DNA of 64,000 nt from Micromonospora chaiyaphumensis (GTDB lineage Bacteria > Actinomycetota > Actinomycetes > Mycobacteriales > Micromonosporaceae): contig NZ_FMCS01000002.1 of assembly GCF_900091435.1 (NCBI RefSeq), positions 372,001 to 436,000 on the forward strand. Direction: 5' to 3'. Below are positions 24,583 to 32,329 of the stretch, in pieces (position 1 is the first letter of the stretch; each line of letters starts with the position of its first letter). The notes under the pieces are model-generated. The model saw only the letters and a program-made list of their open reading frames with translations, was not told the origin of the DNA and made no database searches. The translations under genes and the position numbers were made by a program.

Positions 24583-25821
24583 ATGCCGTACGTCCTGGGG
24601 TTGGACATCGGGAACACCGGCACGGCCGCCACCGTCGCGAGACGGCGGGGCGAGACCTGGGCCCGTCCCGAGGCCGTCGCGCTGGGTGGCCGGTCGGCCG
24701 TCGTACCGTCGGTGCTGCACCTGGCGCCCGACGGGTCGCTGGTGGTGGGCGAGCCGGCCACCGACGACGGCAGCCGCACCACCCGCGACTTCGTCCGCCG
24801 GGTCGGCGACGACGTGCCCCTCCTGCTCGGCGGCGAGCCGTGCCCGCCGGAGACGCTGGTCGCGGAGCTGGCGGCGTGGGCGGTCCACCGCGTGGCTGCG
24901 CACGAGGGCGCGTTCGCCGAGGCCGTCGTGCTCAGCCATCCCGCCGGGTGGGGCCCGCACCGGCGGGACCTGCTGCACCGGGCCCTGTGGGCCCTCGACC
25001 TGCGCGCGGTGACGCTGCTCCCCCGCACGGTCACGGTGGCCGAGAGCCACGCCGCGCGGGGCTTCCCGGGCACCACGGCCGCGGTCTACGCCCTCGGCGG
25101 CAACACCTTCGAGGCGGCGCTGGTCCGCCGCAACGCGCGGGGCAGGTACGAGACGTTCGGCCTCCCGCAGGGCCTGGAGTCGCTCGGCGGCACCGACTTC
25201 GACGAGGCGCTCGCCGAACACGTGCGCGCCGCGCTCGGCCCCGACGTCGCCCTGCACGGGCTGCTGGCGGAGTGCGAACGCGTCAAGCGCGAGCTGACCG
25301 TCGGCACGGAGACCGACGTCATGCTCACCCTGCCGGCTGGACCGGCGCGGGTGCCGGTGACCCGGGCGCAGTTCGAGGACCTGATCCGGCCCGCGGTACG
25401 CACCACCGTCGACCTGCTGGTGCGGACCGTGCAGTCCGCCGGGCTGACGCCGGCGCAGCTCGACGCCGTCCTCCTGGCCGGCGGCTCGGCCCGGATCCCC
25501 CTGGTCAGCGAACTGCTCGCCGCGGCGCTGCCCGTACCCGTCGAGGTGGAGCCGGACCCCCAGCTCACCGCCGCCACCGGCGCGGCGCTGGCCGCCTGCC
25601 AGGTGGTGTCCCCGCGCCCGCGCCGCCCGGTGCCGGCACCTGCCGCCGCCCCCGTCAGCGACGCCGGTCCCGCCCTCCCCGCCTGGCGGCACACCGAACC
25701 CGACCAGCCCCGGTACGGCGAGCCGCCGGCCCGCCCCCCGGTCCGGATCACCCCGCTGAACCTGCCGAAGGCGTCCCGCCTCGCGCTGGCCCGGGGCCGT
25801 GGCCGGGACCGCGAAGGATGA
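24583..25821 (+). CDS. Hsp70/actin-fold ATPase, truncated and degenerate
   Basis: 412 aa from the ATG with GGAGGAAG upstream. The Hsp70 nucleotide-binding domain is present: phosphate-1 GLDIGNTGTAATV, connect/adenosine LLAGGSARIPLVSELL. Phosphate-2 reads YALGGNTFE where DnaK has DLGGGTFD, so the usual Asp is Ala and ATP hydrolysis may be weak. There is no substrate-binding domain; instead a Pro-rich tail of about 75 residues ends in a basic patch. It overlaps the LuxR gene by 4 nt. Probably a nucleotide-dependent signalling partner and not a general chaperone. Confidence 0.85.
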   Translation: MPYVLGLDIGNTGTAATVARRRGETWARPEAVALGGRSAVVPSVLHLAPDGSLVVGEPATDDGSRTTRDFVRRVGDDVPLLLGGEPCPPETLVAELAAWAVHRVAAHEGAFAEAVVLSHPAGWGPHRRDLLHRALWALDLRAVTLLPRTVTVAESHAARGFPGTTAAVYALGGNTFEAALVRRNARGRYETFGLPQGLESLGGTDFDEALAEHVRAALGPDVALHGLLAECERVKRELTVGTETDVMLTLPAGPARVPVTRAQFEDLIRPAVRTTVDLLVRTVQSAGLTPAQLDAVLLAGGSARIPLVSELLAAALPVPVEVEPDPQLTAATGAALAACQVVSPRPRRPVPAPAAAPVSDAGPALPAWRHTEPDQPRYGEPPARPPVRITPLNLPKASRLALARGRGRDREG

Positions 25822-28388
25822 CCGTCATGATCACGAGTACCGCCACGGACGCCCGGCTCGTGCTGGGCCCCGAGCCGACCGCCCTGCTCGGCGCGGTCGC
25901 GAGGGATCCCGGGCACCCCCTCGCCGTCGGCGTGACGGGTCCCGGCGGCCACGGGAAGAGCGTCCTGCTCCGGGAGCTGGCGCGCGCCCACCGGGACGCG
26001 GGCGGCACCGTGCGCGACGGCGCCCCGAGCCCGGACCGCCCGGTCGACCCGGAGGCCACACTGGTGGTCGACGACGCGCACCTGCTGGACGACGCGCGGC
26101 TGGAGACGCTGCGCCGGCTCGTGGTCGACCGCCGGCATCGGGTGCTGGTCGGCTACCGGCCGTGGCCCCGATCGGCCGCGCTGGCCCGGCTGGCCGACGC
26201 GCTGAAACGGGACGGGCAGCAGATCGTGCTGGGTCCGTTCACCGCCGAGCAGACGCGCGACTACCTCGGCGGCGTCCCCGACCTCGTTCCGGGCGGCGAG
26301 CTGGCGGCGTTCGTGCACGGGCAGACCGGCGGGGTCCCACGGGACGTCGAGCGGCTGGTCGGCGGCCTGCGCGGGCCGGAGCGCCCGTCCGGTCTCCCGT
26401 CCGAGCCGCCGCGTCCGGCCATCCTGGCGTTCGGCCCCGACCTGGAGGAACTGCCGCCGGACGTCCGGCGGCTGCTGCTGGCCGTCGCCGCGGGCGTGCC
26501 GCTGCCCGTGGACCTGCTCGGCCCGCTGCTCGACCGGGAGCCGGCGGCGGTGGACGACCTCGTGGCGTACACCAGGGCGGCCGGCCTGCTCGGGGCCGAC
26601 GGCCGGCTCGCGCCGATCGTGCGGCGGGCGGTCGTCGCGCTGAGCCCGGCCACCGAACGCACGGCGATCTGGCGCCGCCTCACCGAGGTGCAGCTCGGTC
26701 GCGGTGGAGCGGTGCTCCCGCTGGTCCGGTCCCTGCGCGCGGCCCGCGCGCTGGCGGACTGCCCGGCCGCGGCACTGGAGGCCGCGGCCGAGGAGGCGCT
26801 GGCCGGCGAGCCCGCGCTCTCCGCCGAACTGTTCGCCGCGGCCACCGCGGCAGGCCGGCCGGCCGGTGCCCGGGAGGCCGTCGCCGCCGCCCTCGCCGGT
26901 GACCTGGAGGCCGCGCTGCGGCTGGCGAACCGCCTGCTGGCGACAGCCCCGCCGGCCGAGCGGGCGGAGGCTGCCACCGTGGCCGCGACGGCGCTGGCGC
27001 ACCGGGGCCAGGTGGAGCGCAGCGTCGAGCTCTACCGGTGGTCGCGCCTCGCCCCGTCCGCCGCCTTCGCCGCCGTCGGAGCGCTCGCCCTCGGCCGCCC
27101 GGCCGCGGGCGCGGACCTGCCCGACGACCCGGCCGGCGGGCCGCCGACCCTGCACGCCAGCGCCGCGCGGCTGATGGCCGAGGGCGTACGGGAGAGTGTC
27201 AGCGCCCCGCCGACCACCGCGCTGTCCCGGCTGGTGCAGGCGACCGCGCTGCTGGAGCCGGACGGGCGCCGGGTGCTCCTGCCGGACAGCCCGGCCGCGC
27301 TCGCCGCGTTGACCGCCGTCCACTGTGCCGAGCTGGACATCGCCGAGGGCGTGCTGGACCGGGCCGTGACGACCGGAATCGGTGGGCCGCTGATGGCCCG
27401 CCGCCACCGGCTGTTGCAGGCCTGGATCCTGATGGTCCGCGGCCAGACGGCCGCCGCGGCCGACCGGCTCGCCGCGGCCACGGCCGGCGACCGGCCGCTG
27501 GAGTCGCGCGACCTGCTCCTGGCCAGCGCGCTCCAGCTCGGCATCGCCCGGCGCACCAGCGACGTCGGGGCGCTGCAACGCGGTTGGGGCCCGGCGCTGG
27601 AGGCGGTCGTCCGGCACCCGGTGGACCTGTTCACGCTGCTGCCGCTGGGCGAGCTGGCGGTCGCCGGTGCCCGGCTGGGCGACCTGGCCCGCCTGAAGCC
27701 CTACCTGCGGGAGGCCTGGTCGCTGCTGGACCGGCTGGGCGGCCCGGCACTGTGGAGCGCACCGCTGCACTGGACCGGCCTGCACGCCGCGATCCTCACC
27801 GAGGAGCCGGCCGTCGCCGACGCGCACGTCGCCGCCCTGCTCGCCGCCGCCGACCACAGCCGGTACGCCGCGGTGGCCGCCGCGGCCGCCGCGAGCTGGG
27901 TCGAGGTGCTGCGCGGCGTCGTGGACCCGGTCCGGGTGGAGGCCGCCGCCCGCGGGCTGCACGACGCCGGCCTGTGCTGGGACGCCGCCCGCCTGGCCGG
28001 GCAGGCCGCGATCCGCACCTCGGACCGGCGTGCCATGACCACCCTGCTGGAGTGCGCCCGGGTGCTCCAGGCCCGGCCGGCCCCCCGCACGGGCGCAGCG
28101 GACGACGGCTCGGCGCCGGTGGCCGACACCGGCACCGGCCCCACCCGGTACCGGCTCAGCGACCGCGAGCACGAGGTGGCCGAGCTGGTGCTGGCCGGTC
28201 TGACCTACCGGGAGATCGGCGACCGGCTCTTCATCTCGGCGAAGACGGTCGAGCACCACGTGGCCCGGATGCGGTCGCGGCTGAACTGCGCCAACCGGGC
28301 GGAGCTGCTGGCCCTGCTGCGCACCGTCGTGGCCGACCGGTCCAGCGTGGCCGGCCGGCGACCCTGGCCGGAACGGGACCCGCGGTGA
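25818..28388 (+). CDS. Large ATPase-LuxR transcriptional regulator (IniR-like architecture)
   Basis: 856 aa. Walker A TGPGGHGKS (40-48), Walker B LVVDDAHLLDD (about 80-90), a long helical TPR-like middle, and a C-terminal LuxR helix-turn-helix (LSDREHEVAELVLAGLTYRE, then KTVEHHVARMRSRL, about 785-840). This is the MalT/LAL plan. In M. tuberculosis the iniBAC regulator IniR has the same plan and sits next to its targets, so control of the divergent IniB-like operon is a good hypothesis. It overlaps both neighbouring genes by 4 nt. Confidence 0.85.
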   Translation: MTVMITSTATDARLVLGPEPTALLGAVARDPGHPLAVGVTGPGGHGKSVLLRELARAHRDAGGTVRDGAPSPDRPVDPEATLVVDDAHLLDDARLETLRRLVVDRRHRVLVGYRPWPRSAALARLADALKRDGQQIVLGPFTAEQTRDYLGGVPDLVPGGELAAFVHGQTGGVPRDVERLVGGLRGPERPSGLPSEPPRPAILAFGPDLEELPPDVRRLLLAVAAGVPLPVDLLGPLLDREPAAVDDLVAYTRAAGLLGADGRLAPIVRRAVVALSPATERTAIWRRLTEVQLGRGGAVLPLVRSLRAARALADCPAAALEAAAEEALAGEPALSAELFAAATAAGRPAGAREAVAAALAGDLEAALRLANRLLATAPPAERAEAATVAATALAHRGQVERSVELYRWSRLAPSAAFAAVGALALGRPAAGADLPDDPAGGPPTLHASAARLMAEGVRESVSAPPTTALSRLVQATALLEPDGRRVLLPDSPAALAALTAVHCAELDIAEGVLDRAVTTGIGGPLMARRHRLLQAWILMVRGQTAAAADRLAAATAGDRPLESRDLLLASALQLGIARRTSDVGALQRGWGPALEAVVRHPVDLFTLLPLGELAVAGARLGDLARLKPYLREAWSLLDRLGGPALWSAPLHWTGLHAAILTEEPAVADAHVAALLAAADHSRYAAVAAAAAASWVEVLRGVVDPVRVEAAARGLHDAGLCWDAARLAGQAAIRTSDRRAMTTLLECARVLQARPAPRTGAADDGSAPVADTGTGPTRYRLSDREHEVAELVLAGLTYREIGDRLFISAKTVEHHVARMRSRLNCANRAELLALLRTVVADRSSVAGRRPWPERDPR

Positions 28389-30244
28389 ACCGGGCGGCGG
28401 GGCGGGCCGGTGACCCCGGCCTGCGGCTGAGGCTCGGCGCGCTGGCCGCCGTGCTGCTGACCCTCTGGGCGTACGCGGCGGTGCTGACCGCCCGGGACGC
28501 GGCCGGCCTGGTCCGGATCCGGGCCCTGGCGGACACCCTCGGCCAGCCCACCGATCTGCTGATCCTCACCCTCCAGTCGGAACGCCGGCTGACCGCCGAG
28601 ACGCTCGCCGGTGCCGGGCGCACGCGGGACGCACTGGCGGAGGCGCGCGACCGGACGGACGGCGCGGTCGCCCCCGTGCGCGCGTTCACCGAGGGCCACG
28701 ATCCGCGGCTGCTCACGGCGGGCGCGGTGCGGGGCCGCGCCGACGAGCTGGTCCGGCAGCTGGCCGGGCTGGCCACCCTCCGGTCCGAGGTGGACGGCGG
28801 GCGGCTCGACCGGCCCGGCGCGGTGGCGGCGTACGACCGGCTGATCGACACCGCCTTCGCGGTGTACGGCCCGGAGTGGGGCGGGCGCGAGGACGAACTC
28901 TCCGCCGAGACCCGGGCGGTCGTCGCGCTGGCCCGCGCCCGCGAGCTGCTCGCCCGCGAGGACACCCTGATGAGCGCGGCCCTGGCCGGCGGTGGGCTGG
29001 GCGACGACGACCGGCGCCGCCTGGTCGAGCTGGTGGCCATCCAGCGGTACGCCCGCACGTCGGCCGTCGCGGCGCTGCCGCCCGAGGGACGCGACCGGCA
29101 CCAGCGGCTGGTGGAGAGCCCCCGGTTCGCCGGCCTGCTGCGGATCGAGGACCGGCTGCTGCGGACGGCGGGCGCCGACGGCACGGCCGGAATGGGTCCG
29201 CAGGGCTGGCGGGAGGCGGTCGACCCGGCCCTGAGCGGGCTGCGGGACCTGGTGACCAGCACGGCACGCGGCAGCGTCGAACGGGCCGCCCCGGGCGCCG
29301 CGCTGGTGGTCACGCGGACCGGCGTGGTGGTGGGGCTCGGGCTCATCGCCGTGCTCGTCGTGCTGGTCGGCTGGGCCCGCGCCGTCCGCCGCCGGGCCGG
29401 CGACGACCCGGCTTCCCCACCGGCCGCGACCGACGAGCTGTTCCTGCGGCTGACCCGGCGTAACCAGGCCCTCCTGCACGAGCAGCTCACCCTGCTGGGC
29501 GCCATGGAGCGGCGCGAGCGGACGGCGGAGGAGACGGCCGACCTGTTCCGGCTCGACCACCTCGCCACCCGGGTGCGGCGCAACGTGGAGAAGCTGGTGA
29601 TCCTCGCCGGTGGGGTGCCGGCCCGCCGCTGGCGGCGGCCGGTGCCGCTGCTCGACGTGGTCCGCGGCGCGGTCGCCGAGGTTCCCGACTATCACCGGGT
29701 GCTGATCGCTCCGCACTGGCCGTGGACGCTCGCCGGATCCGGCGTCACCGACGTCGTCCACCTGCTGGCCGAGCTGATCGAGAACGGATTGGCCTGCGCC
29801 CCGGAGCACACGACGGTGCGGATCGCCGGTGAGCCGGGGCCGCAGGGCTGTGCCGTGGTGATCCTCGACGACGGGCCGGGTCTGGACACCGCGGCGCTGG
29901 CCGACGCGAACGAACTCCTGGACCGGCCGCCCCCGGGCGGCCCGCCCACCGGCCGCGCCGGGTTGCACGCCGCCGGCCTGCTCGCCGCCCGGTGCGGCGC
30001 CCGGGTCTCGCTGCGTCCCGGCCCGCGCGGCGGGACCGCCGCCGTCGTCCTGCTCCCGCCCGGTCTGGTCACCCCGGCCACACCCTCCGGCGGTGGTGTG
30101 CCGCCCGCGCATCCGCCGGCCTCGGCGGTCGACGGGGGCGGGCTGCCCACCCGGATCCGCCCGCCTGGGGCGGTTCCGCCCGCACCCACCATCCCCGACA
30201 CCCTCGCGACAACGCTCCGCAACAGCGGGAGAGGACCTGTATGA
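28385..30244 (+). CDS. Nitrate-sensor-type histidine kinase (CvnA-like)
   Basis: 619 aa from GTG overlapping the LuxR stop. TM helix (about 16-38), a roughly 265-residue extracytoplasmic helical NIT-like sensor, second TM helix (about 303-328), then FRLDHLATRVRRNVEKLVILAG carrying the His characteristic of conservon kinases. The ATPase domain has the N-box ELIENGLACAPE and DDGPGLD. A Pro-rich tail follows. No response regulator is adjacent; conservon kinases signal instead through roadblock, DUF742 and GTPase partners. Confidence 0.88.
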   Translation: MNRAAGRAGDPGLRLRLGALAAVLLTLWAYAAVLTARDAAGLVRIRALADTLGQPTDLLILTLQSERRLTAETLAGAGRTRDALAEARDRTDGAVAPVRAFTEGHDPRLLTAGAVRGRADELVRQLAGLATLRSEVDGGRLDRPGAVAAYDRLIDTAFAVYGPEWGGREDELSAETRAVVALARARELLAREDTLMSAALAGGGLGDDDRRRLVELVAIQRYARTSAVAALPPEGRDRHQRLVESPRFAGLLRIEDRLLRTAGADGTAGMGPQGWREAVDPALSGLRDLVTSTARGSVERAAPGAALVVTRTGVVVGLGLIAVLVVLVGWARAVRRRAGDDPASPPAATDELFLRLTRRNQALLHEQLTLLGAMERRERTAEETADLFRLDHLATRVRRNVEKLVILAGGVPARRWRRPVPLLDVVRGAVAEVPDYHRVLIAPHWPWTLAGSGVTDVVHLLAELIENGLACAPEHTTVRIAGEPGPQGCAVVILDDGPGLDTAALADANELLDRPPPGGPPTGRAGLHAAGLLAARCGARVSLRPGPRGGTAAVVLLPPGLVTPATPSGGGVPPAHPPASAVDGGGLPTRIRPPGAVPPAPTIPDTLATTLRNSGRGPV

Positions 30245-30684
30245 CACATTCAGCGGTCGCCACCGACAGCCTGACCGCCGCCCTCGACGGCCTTGTCGAC
30301 CGGGTCCCCGGGGCCGAGGTGGCCGTGGTCCTCTCCCCCGACGGCCTGCTGCTCGGCCGGTCCCGGCACGTGGCGGACCAGCTCGCGGAGCATCTCGCCA
30401 GCCTGGTCAGCGGGCTGTACGCGCTGGGTCAGGCCGCCGGCCGGGTGTGCCTCGCCGGTGGGCTGCGGCAGGTCGTCGTGCAGATGTCGCGCTCGTTCGT
30501 GTTCGTCGCCACCACCCGGGGCGGGGCGATCCTCACCGTCCGGATGGGCGGCGACGCCGACGTCGGCGACATGGCGTACGAGGTGGCGCTGTTCGCGGCA
30601 CAGGCCGAGCGGGCCCTGCCCGTCTACCTGGAAGCCCGGACGGTCATGGGCGGGACCAGCGGTGCGCACCACTGGAGACCGTGA
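30241..30684 (+). CDS. Roadblock/LC7-domain protein (CvnB-like)
   Basis: 147 aa; the ATG overlaps the kinase stop (ATGA). The LC7 fold is seen in ALDGLVDRVPGAEVAVVLSP, DGLLLGRSRHV, ASLVSGLYALGQ and the FVFVATTRGGAILTVRMG strand. In conservons this protein scaffolds or acts as GAP-like partner of a small GTPase. No such GTPase is encoded next to it here. Confidence 0.92.
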   Translation: MTHSAVATDSLTAALDGLVDRVPGAEVAVVLSPDGLLLGRSRHVADQLAEHLASLVSGLYALGQAAGRVCLAGGLRQVVVQMSRSFVFVATTRGGAILTVRMGGDADVGDMAYEVALFAAQAERALPVYLEARTVMGGTSGAHHWRP

Positions 30685-31042
30685 CGAGGCGTGGTACGAC
30701 GAGGACGCCGGGCCGGTGGCCCGGCCGTACACGGTGACGCGCGGCCGCCTCACGTCCAAGCACGGCCAGCTCGACCTGATCTCCCTCGTGGTGACCCGGC
30801 GGGCGGTGCCTCCCTCCGCGCGGTTGTTTCCCGAGCAGGCGCGGATCGTCGAGCGGTGCCGGCGTCCACTGTCGGTGGCGGAGGTCGCCGCGGACCTGGA
30901 GCTGCCGTTGGGTACCGTCCGGGTACTGCTCGGCGATCTGCTGGAGGCGGGGCTGATCGAGACGCACGAGCCGCCGTCACTGTCCGGGGCGCCGTCCAGG
31001 GAACTGCTCGAGGCGCTGCTCGACGGTCTCCGCACGCTCTGA
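30662..31042 (+). CDS. DUF742 protein (CvnC-like)
   Basis: 126 aa from GTG, overlapping the roadblock gene by 23 nt. It has the DUF742 opening VARPYTVTRGRLT and a winged-helix-like segment VERCRRPLSVAEVAADLELP followed by GTVRVLLGDLLEAGLI. In conservons it is encoded between the roadblock and GTPase genes. Here the next gene is a cell-surface-type protein. Confidence 0.9.
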   Translation: MRTTGDRDEAWYDEDAGPVARPYTVTRGRLTSKHGQLDLISLVVTRRAVPPSARLFPEQARIVERCRRPLSVAEVAADLELPLGTVRVLLGDLLEAGLIETHEPPSLSGAPSRELLEALLDGLRTL

Positions 31043-31100
31043 GGGGCGGCGGGAACCGCGGACTCCGGCCCGACGGACGACTCGAAGGGGGAAAGGCCCA

Positions 31101-31850
31101 GTGCCGGCACCACCGTCCCCGCCACGGCGGACCCTGCCGATCATCCTGCTGGACGGGCTCGTCGCCGCGGCCGGCGCCGTGCGCCGCGCGGTCGTCGGCC
31201 GGCGGGACGGCTCGCGACTCGCCTACGTGGCCATCGTCGCCGCGCTGGGCGTGCTGCTGGCGACGGCGTACTCGATCGTCACGGTGCTGCGCACGCCGGA
31301 GCGGTTGACACCGGTCGCCGTCGGGCCCGGCGGGGGCGTGCCGGCGACCGAGCCGGTCGTGACCGGGACGCCGGAGGACCGGCCGGCGCCGACCGTGGCC
31401 GGCCCCCGGATGTCCGCACCGCCCGTGACCACGGCCGCGCCCGCGGCCCCCGCGCCGCCGGCCACGCTCCCCTCGACCGGGGCGGCGCCGGCGACCACCT
31501 CCCCGGCGCCGCCGCGACCCGTCCCGCTGGGAGCCGCGTTCGCCGTCGAGGAGAACGCCCTGCTGAGCTACGGCGCCGCGGTGACGATCGACAACCCGGG
31601 TCCGGCGTCCGCGCGGACGTGGACCCTGGTCATCGTGCTGCCCCGCGAGTCGCTCCGGGTCACCTCGGTCACCGGGGCGCGGGCCACCCGGGACGGCGCG
31701 ACGTGGACCTTCGTGCCGGAGGAGGACGGCGGCGGGGTGCCCGGCCACGGCACGGTCCGGGTCACCTTCCGGGTGAACGGCTCGGCGCTCAGCGCCACGC
31801 CCACGGCGTGCACCATCGACGGCGCGGCCTGCACGGGCGTGCCGGCCTGA
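31101..31850 (+). CDS. Membrane-anchored extracellular protein with CBM2-like domain
   Basis: 249 aa from GTG. A basic cytoplasmic N-terminus of about 38 residues, one TM helix (YVAIVAALGVLLATAYSIV), a Pro/Thr/Ala-rich linker (about 65-140), and a C-terminal beta domain (AAVTIDNPGPASARTWTLVI, TWTFVP, GTVRVTFRVNG, one Cys pair CTIDGAAC) resembling CBM2-type cellulose-binding or general adhesion folds. It follows the DUF742 gene by 58 nt and could be the outside-facing sensor or effector of the operon. Carbohydrate binding is not shown. Confidence 0.68.
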   Translation: MPAPPSPPRRTLPIILLDGLVAAAGAVRRAVVGRRDGSRLAYVAIVAALGVLLATAYSIVTVLRTPERLTPVAVGPGGGVPATEPVVTGTPEDRPAPTVAGPRMSAPPVTTAAPAAPAPPATLPSTGAAPATTSPAPPRPVPLGAAFAVEENALLSYGAAVTIDNPGPASARTWTLVIVLPRESLRVTSVTGARATRDGATWTFVPEEDGGGVPGHGTVRVTFRVNGSALSATPTACTIDGAACTGVPA

Positions 31851-31865
31851 CCGTCGGGTCAGGCG

Positions 31866-32246
31866 TCAGTCGCGCCCGGCGGACGGCACCGCGCAGGCCG
31901 CCGTGCCGCCGGGCAGGCGGTGGCGGTTGCGGGCCACCCAGCGGTACGCCGGCCAGGCCGCGGCGCGTACCGGGGGGAAGCGGAGACCGGCCCCGGCGAC
32001 GCGCCAGAGCGCGTTGCTGTCGCCGAGCAGCCGGGCGATGGCGTCCGGGCCCGCGGCGCGTACGCCGTCCGCGCCGACCCACTGCACCGCCTCCTCGCAC
32101 TCGGCGGCGGTGAGGCCGAGCGCGTCGAGGTCGGCGAACTGCCAGGGCAGCACGCGGGCCCCGGTCGGGATCCAGCGCTCGATGACCCGCGCGCACTGCG
32201 TGCAGAACGCGCAGTCGCCGTCGTAGACGAAGGTCGACGTCTCCAT
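31866..32246 (-). CDS. DCC/DUF393-family thioredoxin-like protein
   Basis: 126 aa from the ATG at 32246. The N-terminal YDGDCAFCTQCARVIERW carries the DCC motif with CxxC-type cysteines. The C-terminal VRAAAWPAYRWVARNRHRLPG is typical. It is a predicted thiol-disulfide protein of unknown substrate, divergent from the radical SAM gene by 83 nt and convergent with the CBM2-like gene. Confidence 0.87.
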   Translation of the reverse strand: METSTFVYDGDCAFCTQCARVIERWIPTGARVLPWQFADLDALGLTAAECEEAVQWVGADGVRAAGPDAIARLLGDSNALWRVAGAGLRFPPVRAAAWPAYRWVARNRHRLPGGTAACAVPSAGRD

Positions 32247-32313
32247 ACCACCATCCTGCACCCCGCCCACCCCGCTCCGGTGCGCGGTGTCCGGCGGGTC
32301 ACTTGCGCTTCTT

Positions 32314-32329
32314 TCGTACGCATGTTCGA
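32314..32329. promoter_or_regulatory. Probable LexA (SOS) box
   Basis: TCGTACGCATGTTCGA matches the actinobacterial LexA palindrome TCGAAC-N4-GTTCGA at 11 of 12 conserved positions. It ends directly before the ATG of the Rv2578c-type gene. From memory, M. tuberculosis Rv2578c is itself DNA-damage inducible with an SOS box, which supports the call. Confidence 0.7.
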
